A stretch of 64,000 nt of DNA from Myxococcus guangdongensis. GTDB taxonomy: Bacteria; Myxococcota; Myxococcia; Myxococcales; Myxococcaceae. The position numbers were made by a program, and so were the translations under genes. Shown here in pieces: positions 44,686 to 55,141 of the stretch. Within the stretch, counting starts at the first letter, position 1. Each line of letters starts with the position of its first letter. Where the stretch lies: positions 496,001 through 560,000 of the forward strand of contig NZ_JAJVKW010000002.1 in NCBI RefSeq assembly GCF_024198255.1, in the 5' to 3' direction. The notes under the pieces were generated by a model. It worked only from the letters and a program-made list of their open reading frames with translations, made no database searches and was not told the DNA's origin.

Positions 44686-46956
44686 CTACCCGCCCGGATG
44701 CGTCTCGGCGGTGCGGGCCTCGGGGGCGCTGCCCTGGGGCTTGGAGGACGCCGGAGGCGGCGTTCCCGCCGGAGCCACCACCTGCACCGGCGCGCCTTCC
44801 ACCGGGCGGGCCTTGGCCTCCGCCACCTTCTGCGACAGCGCCGAGTCCAGGCCCTTGGCGAAGGTCGCCACCTGGGGATCCGCCGCGCCCACCAGCTTGC
44901 GCAGCGACTTCCAGAACGGATGGTCCGCCTGCCCCGTCTGCACCAGCGCCCGGGCCAGCAACGTCGTGGACGCCTCGCGGTCCGAGGCCGACGCCGCGCG
45001 CAGCGCCACCACCAGCTCCTCCGGCGCCGTGCGAGCCACCTCGCCCAGGGCCACGGACATCTCGCCCTGCGCCGTGGCATCCACACCCGTGGCGCCCGCG
45101 AGCTCCAGCACCCGCGCCAGCGCCTCTGTGTTCCCGCCCGCCGCCAGCTCCACCATGCTCGTGACGCCCGGCACCTCCACCGCCAGCACCCGCGCCACCT
45201 CCCTCAGCCGGCCGTACACGTCGCTGCCCGCCGAGTAGCTGTCGAGCAGCGTGCGCGCGCCCAGGTAGTCGTGCGGGTTGGACTGGTACAGGCCCTCCGC
45301 CAGCACCGCGCGCACCGCCGGGTCCCGCTCACTGCGCCACGCCGTGCGCAGGAAGCCCAGGTTGCGTGGATCTCTCTGACGGCCCAGCTCCAGGTACGTC
45401 TTCACGCGCGAGGCCACATCTCCAATCGCGCCCGCCGCCTTGCCACCGTCCGCCAGCGACGCCACCGCGCTCGAGGGCCCCAGGCTGGAGCCCGTGGCCG
45501 CCACCGCCGCGCCCAGCGCGTCCAGCCCCGCGACGATGGGACCCGCGCGGCCCGCGAAGTCGTTCACCATCATCGAGAACGAGAAGCGCTCACCGCCCGC
45601 GCTCGTCACGTAGCCGCTCAGCGCGGACACACCCTCGAGCGTGCCCGTCTTCGCGCGCAGCCGGCCCACCGCGTCGCTGCCCTCGAAGCGGTACTTGAGC
45701 GTGCCGTCCTTGCCCGCGATGGGCACCGAGGACAGGTACTCCGGCGCGAACGGGAAGCGCTCGTACATGTAACGCAGGAGCTTGTTGAGCTGCGTGGCCG
45801 AGAAGCGGTTCGCGTCGTTCAACCCGCTGCCGTTCTTCATCACGTACGTGCCGCGCTGGATGCCCACGTCGCGCTCCAGGAACTGCTCCACCACCTCCAC
45901 GCCCTTGGTGAAGGTGCCCGGCTGGCCACGCCCCTCGGCGCCCATCGTCTTGAGCAGCTGCTCCGCGACGAAGTTGCTGGAGAGCTTGTTGAGCCGCTTG
46001 AGCAGCACGTCGAACGTGTCCGACTGCGCCACGTACACCGCCCGAGCGCGCGACGGCGTCTGCCCCGCCCGCACCTTGCCCTTCACCTTCATGCCGCGCG
46101 TGTTGAGCAGCTGCTTGAGCGTCTGCCCGAAGTACATGGGCGGGTTGTCGATCTTCTTCCAGACGCTCACCGCGCCGCCGCGCTCGGGCGGCACCTGCCC
46201 GCGCACGACAATCTTCTGCTGCGGGCCCACCGGGTCCGACGTCACCGACACCCGCCGCGCCCGCCGCGCTCCCGTGGAGAGCTGGTTGTCGACGATGAAG
46301 TAGTCGCTGGGCGGCTCCATCTCCACCACGCCCTTGGCGCCCGCGCTCGCGCCGGGCCGCAGGTAGATGGCCGCCGCGTTCCAGTTGAGGCTCAGCGCGC
46401 CCGTGGGCGCCATGTACGCCCGGTCCGAGTCCTCCTGGTCATACCCGGGCGGCGTGCGCTCGGCGTCGAACCACGAGTCGTCCACGACGATTTCGCCCAC
46501 CTCGCGCACGCCCGCGTGCCACAGCTCCGACACCATGCCCCACAGCCGCTCGGTGGTGACGGACGGGTCGCCCTTGCCGCGCACGTAGAGCGTCTTCACC
46601 TTGCCGTCCGCGCCCAGTTCCGGGTCCACGAGGAACTCCGTCTCGTAGCGGAACTCCGGCCCGAGCGTCGCCAGCGCCGCCGCGGACGTCACCAGCTTCA
46701 CGTTGGACGCGGGGTTGAGCAGCTCGTCCGCGTTGTGGGTGAACACCACCGCGCCGTCATCCAGGCTCTGCATGTGCACGCCCACCCGGCTCACCTTGAG
46801 CGGGGCGCGCTGCAACACCTCGAGCAGGGCCGCGCGCAGCGCCTCGCGGTCCGCGCGCTTCTCGGCGGAGGGCGGCGCCGCCAGGGCACCAGGGGGAAGC
46901 AGCAGGGAAACGATGGCCGTCGCGGCCAAGAGGTGTCTGGCTCGAAGAACCTGCAC
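44686..46956 (-). CDS. dacB: D-alanyl-D-alanine carboxypeptidase/endopeptidase, PBP4 type, with C-terminal extension
   Basis: A 756-residue periplasmic enzyme of the PBP4 (peptidase S13) family that trims peptidoglycan cross-links. The signal peptide covers residues 1-26. The active-site triad is visible as SNVK (Ser83, Lys86), SGLN and KTGT. Past about residue 490 the protein continues for some 260 residues as helical, Ala/Leu-rich repeats that are not part of PBP4 and may bind partners. The GTG at 46956 is chosen for its GGAG six bases upstream and the signal peptide it begins; ATG 46983 lacks a ribosome-binding site. Confidence 0.88.
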   Translation of the reverse strand: MQVLRARHLLAATAIVSLLLPPGALAAPPSAEKRADREALRAALLEVLQRAPLKVSRVGVHMQSLDDGAVVFTHNADELLNPASNVKLVTSAAALATLGPEFRYETEFLVDPELGADGKVKTLYVRGKGDPSVTTERLWGMVSELWHAGVREVGEIVVDDSWFDAERTPPGYDQEDSDRAYMAPTGALSLNWNAAAIYLRPGASAGAKGVVEMEPPSDYFIVDNQLSTGARRARRVSVTSDPVGPQQKIVVRGQVPPERGGAVSVWKKIDNPPMYFGQTLKQLLNTRGMKVKGKVRAGQTPSRARAVYVAQSDTFDVLLKRLNKLSSNFVAEQLLKTMGAEGRGQPGTFTKGVEVVEQFLERDVGIQRGTYVMKNGSGLNDANRFSATQLNKLLRYMYERFPFAPEYLSSVPIAGKDGTLKYRFEGSDAVGRLRAKTGTLEGVSALSGYVTSAGGERFSFSMMVNDFAGRAGPIVAGLDALGAAVAATGSSLGPSSAVASLADGGKAAGAIGDVASRVKTYLELGRQRDPRNLGFLRTAWRSERDPAVRAVLAEGLYQSNPHDYLGARTLLDSYSAGSDVYGRLREVARVLAVEVPGVTSMVELAAGGNTEALARVLELAGATGVDATAQGEMSVALGEVARTAPEELVVALRAASASDREASTTLLARALVQTGQADHPFWKSLRKLVGAADPQVATFAKGLDSALSQKVAEAKARPVEGAPVQVVAPAGTPPPASSKPQGSAPEARTAETHPGG

Positions 46957-47171
46957 GCACGCTCCGGGGAAGTCGGCGGCCATTATGGTGAATCGCGTGA
47001 AACCACGGCAAGAGAGAGGGGGTGCGGGAGTCCACGGTTGGGCGCTCGCTCTCCCGCCAAGAACAAATTGGCCGCCCTGGCATGTGGACTTCTTTTCATA
47101 ATCCAAGGGCGCAAGATGCCACGCGCCCCTGACAGTCGGCGGCGGACAATCGCCCCTGGGAGGAAAGTTCG

Positions 47172-47639
47172 ATGCGTGCGGTGGTGCAGCGGGTGCTGGA
47201 AGCGTCGGTGACGGTGGACGGACAGAAGGTGAGTGACATCGGCCCGGGGCTGCTCGTGCTGCTGGGCGTGGGCAAGGGCGACACCGAGGCGGACGTGGCG
47301 TGGATGGTGGAGAAGCTCGCCACGCTGCGCATCTTCGAGGACACGGCCGGCAAGATGAACCTGTCGCTGGAGGACACCTCGCGGCAGCTCATCGTCGTCA
47401 GCCAGTTCACGCTCTACGGCGACGCGCGCAAGGGCCGGCGCCCCAGCTTCATCGACGCCATGGAGCCCACCGTGGCCAAGGCCCTGTACGAGAAGGCCTG
47501 CGAGGGGCTGCGCCTGCGCGGCCTGTCCGTGGGCACCGGCATCTTCGCCGCGGACATGAAGGTGGCGCTCGTCAATGACGGGCCCGTCACGCTCCTGTTG
47601 GAGAGCCCCGGGACCACCGCCGCCGCGCCCAAGCCCTAG
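47172..47639 (+). CDS. dtd: D-aminoacyl-tRNA deacylase (Dtd)
   Basis: A 155-residue enzyme that hydrolyses D-amino acids (and glycine) mischarged on t[11 protein letters not shown] and the cis-proline GP motif in [12 protein letters not shown] form the chirality-proofreading pocket. Start MRAVVQRV is canonical, with GGAGGAAAG upstream. Its stop overlaps by four bases the end of the convergent gene of unknown function. Confidence 0.96.
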   Translation: MRAVVQRVLEASVTVDGQKVSDIGPGLLVLLGVGKGDTEADVAWMVEKLATLRIFEDTAGKMNLSLEDTSRQLIVVSQFTLYGDARKGRRPSFIDAMEPTVAKALYEKACEGLRLRGLSVGTGIFAADMKVALVNDGPVTLLLESPGTTAAAPKP

Positions 47640-48481
47640 ATGCGAGAGGTGGTGCCCTTGGTGACGAGCGCGGCGAGGCCCTGCTTCGCCAGCGCCGCCT
47701 GACGGATGTGGCCGGTGAGCGCGCCCAGCTCTCGAATCCAGTTCGCCGCGCGCGGCCCCAGCCCGGAGAAGGCCACCGTCAGCGGCGGCGGCTGAGCTTG
47801 CTTGCCCAGCCAGTAGGCGAGCACCTCGTCACGCTCCGGCAACGACGGCAGCTTCATGCGCTCCTGCTCGCGCGTCAGCAGCCGCTCCAGCTTGCGCGGC
47901 AGGTTCACCTGCCAGTGCGCCACCGCGCGCGCCGGGCGCCAGGCCCAGTCCGCGAAGGCGAAGCGCTCATGGGGGAAGTACTCCCCCCGGCCCTGGGTGA
48001 CGAAGACGCGGTCCGGGGGGAACTCCGGGAAGGGGTCCCACTGCCCCGCCAGCAGCGAGGCCAGCCCCACGTCCGCCAGCGGACGCAGGCGGAAGCCGTC
48101 GCGCACCTCTCGGGACGTCCGGTTGTCCCAGTAGGGGTAGTGGCCCTCCTCCAGCATCAGCGACAGGTGCAGCGCCTCGTCCCAGGCGTCCGCGTACCCC
48201 GAGTGGCGGGCGTCCACCTCCCAGCCCATGGGGCCCGTCTTCCAGGGCTGGAACGCGAGCCGGTCCACCAGGTCCGCCCAGGGGTCCGCGTCCACCGAGC
48301 CCAGGCCACCGGGCACCGACGTCGCCAGCATGCGCTCGCACAGCATGCGCGACTGGCCGTCCCCCAGCTGCTCCATCAGTGACTCCAGGGCCCCGCTGGC
48401 GTCGCCCATGGCGCGAGTGAGGAACGGGAGCACCTGCTCATGGAAGAACGCGTCGTTGATGGGCCGCAGCACCACGTCCAT
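47636..48481 (-). CDS. Protein of unknown function
   Basis: A 281-residue soluble protein that I do not recognise. It is rich in Trp, Phe and Arg in its middle ([23 protein letters not shown]), with no signal peptide, membrane segment or known catalytic motif. Coding character is supported by codon bias and by tight packing between dtd (4-base overlap) and ptsN (22 bases). It may be co-transcribed with ptsN, which lies upstream on the same strand. Confidence 0.7.
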   Translation of the reverse strand: MDVVLRPINDAFFHEQVLPFLTRAMGDASGALESLMEQLGDGQSRMLCERMLATSVPGGLGSVDADPWADLVDRLAFQPWKTGPMGWEVDARHSGYADAWDEALHLSLMLEEGHYPYWDNRTSREVRDGFRLRPLADVGLASLLAGQWDPFPEFPPDRVFVTQGRGEYFPHERFAFADWAWRPARAVAHWQVNLPRKLERLLTREQERMKLPSLPERDEVLAYWLGKQAQPPPLTVAFSGLGPRAANWIRELGALTGHIRQAALAKQGLAALVTKGTTSRI

Positions 48482-48503
48482 GGTGTCCCCCCGGGCCCGG
48501 CGC

Positions 48504-48965
48504 TCAGGGCCGGGCGTCTTCCTGGATGATGAGCGCGTGGATGTCCGCGGCCGTGGGCGCCTCGAGGATGGCGGCCCGGAAGCGGGGGTTCTTGAAGAGC
48601 CGGGAGATGCGGGCCAGGGCCTTCAGGTGCACGCCGGCGCTGTTCTCCGGGGCCACCAGGGCGAAGAACAGGTGGGTGGGCTTGCCGTCGATGGCCTCGA
48701 AGTCCACGCCCGCGCGGGACACACCGAAGGCCGCCTGCAGCTGCGTCATGCCCGGCAGCTTGCCGTGGGGGATGGCCACCCCCTCGCCGATGCCGGTGCT
48801 GCCCAGCTTCTCGCGCTCTCGCAGCACCTCCACCAGCCGCTCCTCCAGGAGCGGGGGGTGGGCCTGGGCCAACGTGGCGCTCAGCTCGCGCAACACCTCC
48901 TGCTTCGTCCGCGACTGCATGTCCGCGATGACGGCTTGGGGGCTGAGGAACTCGGCGATTCTCAC
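48504..48965 (-). CDS. ptsN: PTS EIIA-Ntr-type phosphocarrier (PtsN)
   Basis: A 153-residue EIIA domain of the fructose/nitrogen PTS class. The phosphorylated histidine lies in GEGVAIPHGKLPG, the family hallmark. EIIA-Ntr is a regulatory phosphocarrier that links PTS phosphorylation to potassium and nitrogen physiology. The GTG at 48965 follows GGGAG and starts at the conserved MRIAEFLSP-like segment; the frame is open further upstream. It is the last member of the dispersed rpoN-hpf-ptsN cluster. Confidence 0.9.
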   Translation of the reverse strand: MRIAEFLSPQAVIADMQSRTKQEVLRELSATLAQAHPPLLEERLVEVLREREKLGSTGIGEGVAIPHGKLPGMTQLQAAFGVSRAGVDFEAIDGKPTHLFFALVAPENSAGVHLKALARISRLFKNPRFRAAILEAPTAADIHALIIQEDARP

Positions 48966-49198
48966 TGACGCTCCCGCGCTGGCGCTCCTGAGATGGCGGC
49001 AATTACTCCTCACCCTCGATTCGCGCAAGGGTCGCCTGTCGTCCCGGCGCCACACCCGCTCACTGCGCGTCAAGGACCGGGACCCTGGGCCGCCCCCATG
49101 TCTCCCCGCCCTCCCGTCCCCAGGGGACGATATGCCCATCCCCAGCGTCCGTTTCCGCCAGTGAACCACGACAGCAAAAGAAAAGGGGAGCGACCGCC

Positions 49199-49816
49199 AT
49201 GAAGCGAACGCTGTGCTCGAGCCTTGTCCTCTCGCTGCTGGCCACCGGCTGCGCCACCACCGGTGTCCAGGGCCTGGCGTTGGGAGACGCCGCCGAGGAG
49301 TCCCTGCTCCTGCAGGGAGACGCCATCACCGGCCCCACCTCCACGCTGAGCATCTCCGGCAACAGCCTGCGCGGCCGCTACCGCCTGCACCCGGTGGCGC
49401 TCCAGTGGGACTACCAGCTGCTCACGGGCTCGGTGGCCCAGCAGGGCGCGCGGCTGGAGCTGGCCGAGGGAGACGACACCCGCGTCTGGGGCACCTTCGG
49501 TGGCCAGCTGGTGGACCTCACCGAGGACGGCACGTGGCTGCACGGCCGGGTGGGCCCCTGCGCCTATCTGCTGAAGCGGGAGGCGGAGACGCTCTCGGGC
49601 GTGCGCGAGTGCGGGGGAGCGCGCGAGTCGGACATCGTCGTGGCCTTCCCCTCGGCCATCCACTCGCGCCCGCTGGGTGAGCGGGCCGCGCTGATGACGC
49701 TGGCGCTCGTCAACGTCCGGGCCCCCGTCGTCACCACGCCCGTGGCGGTCTCCACCGGTGTGCTCACCGACCTGCGCAACGCGCAGGGGAGCTCCAGTTG
49801 CAAGAAGGGCTACTGA
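49199..49816 (+). CDS. Putative lipoprotein of unknown function
   Basis: A 205-residue protein with a lipoprotein signal peptide: basic MKR, a hydrophobic core and lipobox LLATGC with the modified cysteine at 18. The mature part is predicted beta-rich (SGNSLRGRYRLHPV, TRVWGTFGGQLVDL) and contains three more cysteines. I do not recognise it. It stands between ptsN and hpf on the opposite strand and is followed by a strong terminator, so it is a monocistronic insertion in that cluster. Confidence 0.75.
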   Translation: MKRTLCSSLVLSLLATGCATTGVQGLALGDAAEESLLLQGDAITGPTSTLSISGNSLRGRYRLHPVALQWDYQLLTGSVAQQGARLELAEGDDTRVWGTFGGQLVDLTEDGTWLHGRVGPCAYLLKREAETLSGVRECGGARESDIVVAFPSAIHSRPLGERAALMTLALVNVRAPVVTTPVAVSTGVLTDLRNAQGSSSCKKGY

Positions 49817-50117
49817 CGGCCCCTCCCAGCCAGGGCCGAGGCGCGCTCCATCTCCCGGGGGAGAGGTGGGGCGCGTCGTTTTTTCCGGGCGTCCCGCGAT
49901 ATGCGCGTCAAAGCCCGGGCGTTCTTCGCGGCGGATGCACCCACCACCCTCCTCGGGTGGTGGGGGGGACACTCCAAGGCAGTGGCCGACCGCGAGCCTT
50001 GGAAGAAGCATCCATGAAGGGGCGGCAACGCTCCCGTCACCATCAGGATGGGAGCGTCCGCGCTCCGACTCCTCGAGAGGGGTGGCGGAGCGCGGGTTCT
50101 TCCTTCAGGCCCTCACG
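49817..50117. other. Gene-free stretch with four hairpins
   Basis: Between the lipoprotein and hpf genes are four stem-loops in 300 bases. One is the terminator at 49841. The others are CCCACCACCC/GGGTGGTGGG (49940-49964), ACGCTCCC/GGGAGCGT (50028-50057) and CCGCGCTCCG/CGGAGCGCGG (50058-50095), all perfect. The last three lack T-tails. No gene is seen. Confidence 0.6.
49841..49884 (+). terminator. Intrinsic terminator of the lipoprotein gene
   Basis: A stem starting GCGCGCTCCATCT (from 49841) pairs with AGGTGGGGCGCG (to 49875) with two G-U pairs, and is followed by a run of six T (49879-49884). This is the clearest intrinsic terminator in the window. Confidence 0.8.
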
Positions 50118-50771
50118 TCAGGTGCCGGCGGCGGCGGCCAGCGCGGGCGGTTCGTGGGGCTCGATGAGGCCGTACTGGCCATCCTTGCGCCGGTAGACGA
50201 TGCCCAGCGCGTCCGACTCCACGTTGTGGAACACGTAGAAGTCGTTGTTCATCAGGTTCATCTGCATCACCGCCTCGTCCACCGACAGCGGCTTGACGGT
50301 GAGCTGGGTGGAGCTCACCACGCGCGTCGCGACGGCCACGGGCGTCGCGGGCGGGGCGACGGTGAGCTTGGGCGAGGGCGTTTCCACCGCCAGCTCCTCC
50401 ACATCCGGAACCTCGAAGACGGCGTGCCGCACCCTCATCTGGTTCAACAGGTCCTGTCGGTGGTGGACGCGCTCCTTGCCGTGATGGTTCTTGAGCTTGT
50501 CGCGGTAGCGACGCAACTGGCGTTCGATCTTGTCCATCGCCAGGTCGATGGACGCGTACATGTCCTCGCTCTTCTCCCGCCCGCGCAGCACCCAGGCGCC
50601 GGAGTGGACGGTGATGTCAGCGTGATGGATGCGACCGGCTTCCAACGACAAAACGACGTGTGCCTCTCCTGCTCTGTCCAACAGCTTGTTCACCCGCTCG
50701 ACCTTCTCGCGTGCGTACTCCTTGAGGGAATCCGACGCCCCGAACTGACGGAAGGTGATGTTGAACTGCAT
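50118..50771 (-). CDS. hpf: Long-form ribosome hibernation promoting factor (HPF)
   Basis: A 217-residue long HPF. Residues 1-100 are the S30AE ribosome-binding domain (MQFNITFRQFGASDSLKEYA, then ADITVHSGAW). A variable linker follows, and residues about 155-205 are the C-terminal dimerisation domain (VKPLSVDEAVMQMNLMNNDF) that pairs ribosomes into inactive 100S dimers. AGGAGG precedes the ATG at 50771. It belongs to the rpoN-hpf-ptsN neighbourhood. Two dyads lie in its upstream region and could be regulatory. Confidence 0.95.
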   Translation of the reverse strand: MQFNITFRQFGASDSLKEYAREKVERVNKLLDRAGEAHVVLSLEAGRIHHADITVHSGAWVLRGREKSEDMYASIDLAMDKIERQLRRYRDKLKNHHGKERVHHRQDLLNQMRVRHAVFEVPDVEELAVETPSPKLTVAPPATPVAVATRVVSSTQLTVKPLSVDEAVMQMNLMNNDFYVFHNVESDALGIVYRRKDGQYGLIEPHEPPALAAAAGT

Positions 50772-50811
50772 GCGTGGCTGCCTCCTAGGGTGAGGGGAGC
50801 TGCGTGACAGA

Positions 50812-50826
50812 TCAGAAACGTTCTGA
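50812..50826. promoter_or_regulatory. Operator-like dyad upstream of hpf
   Basis: TCAGAA-ACG-TTCTGA is a perfect 6-bp inverted repeat with a three-base centre, ending 41 bases before the hpf start. Position and symmetry suggest a dimeric regulator site near the promoter. No regulator can be named. Confidence 0.4.
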
Positions 50827-50827
50827 C

Positions 50828-50869
50828 CTCGGGAAAGCAACCCATCCCCCCGGGTTGACTCTTCCCGAG
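50828..50869. promoter_or_regulatory. Nested stem-loop upstream of hpf
   Basis: CTCGGGAA (50828-50835) pairs perfectly with TTCCCGAG (50862-50869), and inside it AACCC pairs with GGGTT. There is no T-run on either side. It may be a structured leader of hpf if transcription starts further up, or a terminator remnant of the SDR gene downstream on the other side. Confidence 0.4.
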
Positions 50870-51007
50870 CGCACCTGCCGTCCGGGGCCTGACAACACGC
50901 CGTTGCTGGTGCTCGGACCTGCGGGGCATCAGACTCTTCAACCCCTCGGAATCAGGCGATGCGCCGCGGCACGGACAGCAGCGCACCGGGTAGCTCGCGA
51001 CACGGGC

Positions 51008-51770
51008 TCAGGCGAGCAGCCTTCCTCCCGTGACACCCAATCTCTCCGCGTTCACGAAGCGTGATTCATCCGAGGCGAGGAACACGTAGGACGGCGCCAG
51101 CTCCGCCGGCTGCGCGGGGCGGCCCATGGGCGAGTCCTCGCCGAACGTCGACACCTGCTTGCCGTCGAAGGACTGGGGCGTCAGCGGCGTCCACACAGGG
51201 CCGGGCGCCACGGCGTTGACCCGAATGCCGCGCTCGATGAGGTGCTGCGCCAGGCCCTGGGTGCAGGTGACGATGGCGCCCTTCGTGGTGGCGTAGTCGA
51301 GCGCGGCGGCGTGGGCTGATACGCCTGGAGGGAGGCCGTGTTGATGATGGTGCCGCCGGCCTTCATGTGTGGCAGCGCGCAGCGCACCAGGTGGAACATC
51401 GCGAGGATGTTGACGCGGAACGTGCGCTCCAGCCGCTCGGGGTCCAGCTCCTCGAACGTCTCAAGGCCGCGTTGTTGACGAGCGCGTCGATGCGACCGAA
51501 GCGCCGCACCATCTGCTCCACCAGCTCGCGGCACGTCGCCTCCACCGCCAGGTCCCCGGGCGACAGCAGCGCCGAGCGCCCCGCGTCCTCCACCACGTGC
51601 TGCACCTGACGGGCGTCGTCCCCCTCGCTGAGGAAGGAGACGGCCACGTCCGCGCCCTCGCGCGCGAAGGCCAGGCACACCGCGCGGCCGATGCCGCTGT
51701 CGCCGCCGGTGACGAGCGCCACCCGGTCCTTCAGCCGCCCCAGTCCCTTGCTTGTAGGACTGCTCGCCAT
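51008..51770 (-). pseudogene. Short-chain dehydrogenase/reductase broken by two frameshifts
   Basis: Three overlapping frames together encode one SDR. The first (from ATG 51770) has the cofactor motif TGGDSGIGRA and ends at DALVNNAA. The second resumes at ETFEELDPERLER and holds INTASLQAY. The third runs from DYATTKGA (catalytic Tyr-X3-Lys) to GVTGGRLLA at the stop. The breaks are near 51465 and 51308; each is fixed by adding one base. It resembles glucose/general-stress-type dehydrogenases. The protein sequence between breaks is fully conserved, so this is either very recent decay or two sequencing errors. Confidence 0.75.
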
Positions 51771-51993
51771 GGTCCGGCTCCGGCGACATCCGCCCCTCCT
51801 TGCCCGGATGAAGCTGCGTCTGCTCGGGGAAGGGAGGCTTGGGGCCCGCCTCACGCGGGTCGGGGTTCTTCTGGGCCCTGGCTGCGCTCCGTTCAGGGGA
51901 AAGAGGGTCCCTGCACGGTGGCGTCCGAGCCTGGCCGCGACAACCGGGCGAAGCGGGCTCACGCGCCCGCCCCGGAAGGATGCGAGCGGAAGG

Positions 51994-52773
51994 CTACTGC
52001 ACCGCGACGACCTGCTCCTTGGAGTGGAAGTAGGTGCCCGAACAGCTCACCACGCCCGAGCACTCCAGCACCTCGCCGCGGACCTGGCCTCTCACGGTGA
52101 GCAGGTACGTGGCGGCGCCCAGGTTGGGCGGCACGGTGAAGGTGACGCGGCCGCCGTCGCGCGTGGTGGTGAGCGTCGCGGTGACGGCGCCGCCCTCGGC
52201 CAGGAGCGTGGCGCCAGCGGACTCGAGCGACTCGCTCGACGGCATCCACTGGTACGAATAGGTCTGGCCCCGGAGCAGCCGCTGCACCTCTGACAGGCCA
52301 TCGAAGGAGCGCTTGGCCTGGGCCTCCTTCATCACGAGGGTGATGGTGGTGCCGGAGCCGTCCTGGAAGACGACGCGCGCGTTGGTGGGCGACAGCGCGG
52401 CCCACGCATCCGGGTCGTAGTCGAGGAAGGCGCGCGTGGGCAGGCACACGTCACGGCCCGCGGTGTCATCCACCCCGCCCCGCTCCACCTGCATCGGCTC
52501 GCCGTTGAACGTCGCCGTGACACCCTCGGTCAACCGCGTGCAGACGTCGCCGCCCGCCTGCGAGAAGGTGACGGTGACGCGGTGCGAGCCCGCGGCCTGC
52601 TCGAGTTCGAACAGGTCCACGTCCGCGTGCGTGTACAGGAGCGTGCGGCCGGACAGCCCCGCCAGGTCCACGTCCTGCTCCTTCAGCGAGGAGCCACAGC
52701 CTGCCGCGAGGAGCCCGAGCGCGGCCAGGACACCCGACACCACGCCACCACGGAAACGAGAGGAAGAGTGCAT
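51994..52773 (-). CDS. Putative lipoprotein of unknown function
   Basis: A 259-residue protein with a lipoprotein signal: hydrophobic core and lipobox LLAAGC with Cys26. The mature part has several beta-rich segments (ATFNGEPMQVERGG, GRVTFTVPPNLGAATYLL) and four further cysteines, probably forming disulfides. I cannot assign a family; it reads like an outer-membrane-attached beta-sandwich protein. ATG 52773 starts the signal peptide, while the longer frame adds an unlikely basic leader. It is one of three genes separating rpoN from hpf. Confidence 0.78.
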   Translation of the reverse strand: MHSSSRFRGGVVSGVLAALGLLAAGCGSSLKEQDVDLAGLSGRTLLYTHADVDLFELEQAAGSHRVTVTFSQAGGDVCTRLTEGVTATFNGEPMQVERGGVDDTAGRDVCLPTRAFLDYDPDAWAALSPTNARVVFQDGSGTTITLVMKEAQAKRSFDGLSEVQRLLRGQTYSYQWMPSSESLESAGATLLAEGGAVTATLTTTRDGGRVTFTVPPNLGAATYLLTVRGQVRGEVLECSGVVSCSGTYFHSKEQVVAVQ

Positions 52774-52867
52774 ACGGGCCGCACCTATACCGCCCGCGCC
52801 CGCCCGACGGGAGCACAACGGCACGGGGGCGTTGCCTTTCCCACCCCGCCCATGGCCCGCCTGCTCG

Positions 52868-53518
52868 CTAGGCCTCCTTCTGGAGCATCCCCGAGAGCCG
52901 CGCCTTCACCTCCGGCCACTCGGTGTCGATGACGGAGTAGTAGGCGCTGTCGCGCACCACCCCACCCCGCACCAGGACGTGGTTGCGGAGGATGCCCTCG
53001 AACTTCGCGCCCAGCCGCTCAATCGCGGCGCGCGAGCGCGTGTTGCGCTGGTCCGTCTTGAGCTGCACGCGCATGGCGCCCAGCGACTCGAAGGCGAGTT
53101 GGAGCAGCAGGAACTTGCACTCGGTGTTGACGCGCGTGCGCCACACCCGGCGCCCCAGCCACGTCCAGCCGATCTCCAACGTGCGGCTGTCGCGCTGGAT
53201 GTCCAGGTAGCTGGTGGAGCCCACGGGCACGCCCGTCGCCTGCTCGATGATGACGAACGGACGCTCGGTGCCCTTCTCCGCGCCGCGCAGGCGGTCCGCG
53301 ATGAAGCGCTCCACGTCCTCGCGCGTGCGAGGCACCACGGTGAAGTACGTGAAGAGTTCGTCCTCGCACAGTGAGGCGAGGGCCGGGGCGTGCTCGAGCG
53401 ACAGGGGCTCCAGGCGCACCGCGCGGCCCTCGAGGACGACGGGGGGAACGACCAGCGGCAGGGGCTCCCGTCGGGGGAGCCCCTCGTCCGAGGCAAGCAG
53501 GAGGACAGGGGCGCTCAT
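52868..53518 (-). CDS. GNAT acetyltransferase, RimJ/RimL type
   Basis: A 216-residue acetyltransferase. VRLEPLSLEHAPAL at the start, VGSTSYLDI and LEIGWTWLGRRVWRT are typical of the ribosomal-protein or antibiotic acetyltransferase group (Acetyltransf_3), ending in NTRSRAAIERLGAKFEG. The substrate is probably a protein N-terminus or small amine; which one is unknown. ATG 53557 would add 13 residues; neither start has a strong ribosome-binding site. It lies 58 bases after the rpoN stop on the same strand. Confidence 0.85.
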   Translation of the reverse strand: MSAPVLLLASDEGLPRREPLPLVVPPVVLEGRAVRLEPLSLEHAPALASLCEDELFTYFTVVPRTREDVERFIADRLRGAEKGTERPFVIIEQATGVPVGSTSYLDIQRDSRTLEIGWTWLGRRVWRTRVNTECKFLLLQLAFESLGAMRVQLKTDQRNTRSRAAIERLGAKFEGILRNHVLVRGGVVRDSAYYSVIDTEWPEVKARLSGMLQKEA

Positions 53519-53575
53519 GATGCGCCCACTCTGCGTCGGCGCGTCTTGGCGCGCCAAGAGCCACTTGTCGCCGGC

Positions 53576-55093
<1,518 letters not shown>

Positions 55094-55141
55094 GAGACAG
55101 GGTCTCCCCGAGTGATTCAGCCCCTACACAACACGGGACCA

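Noticed and set aside
49070-50011. Minus-strand ORF over the lipoprotein gene and its terminator
   Set aside because: It runs through a clear intrinsic terminator and opposite a lipoprotein with a proper signal peptide; no homology is visible.
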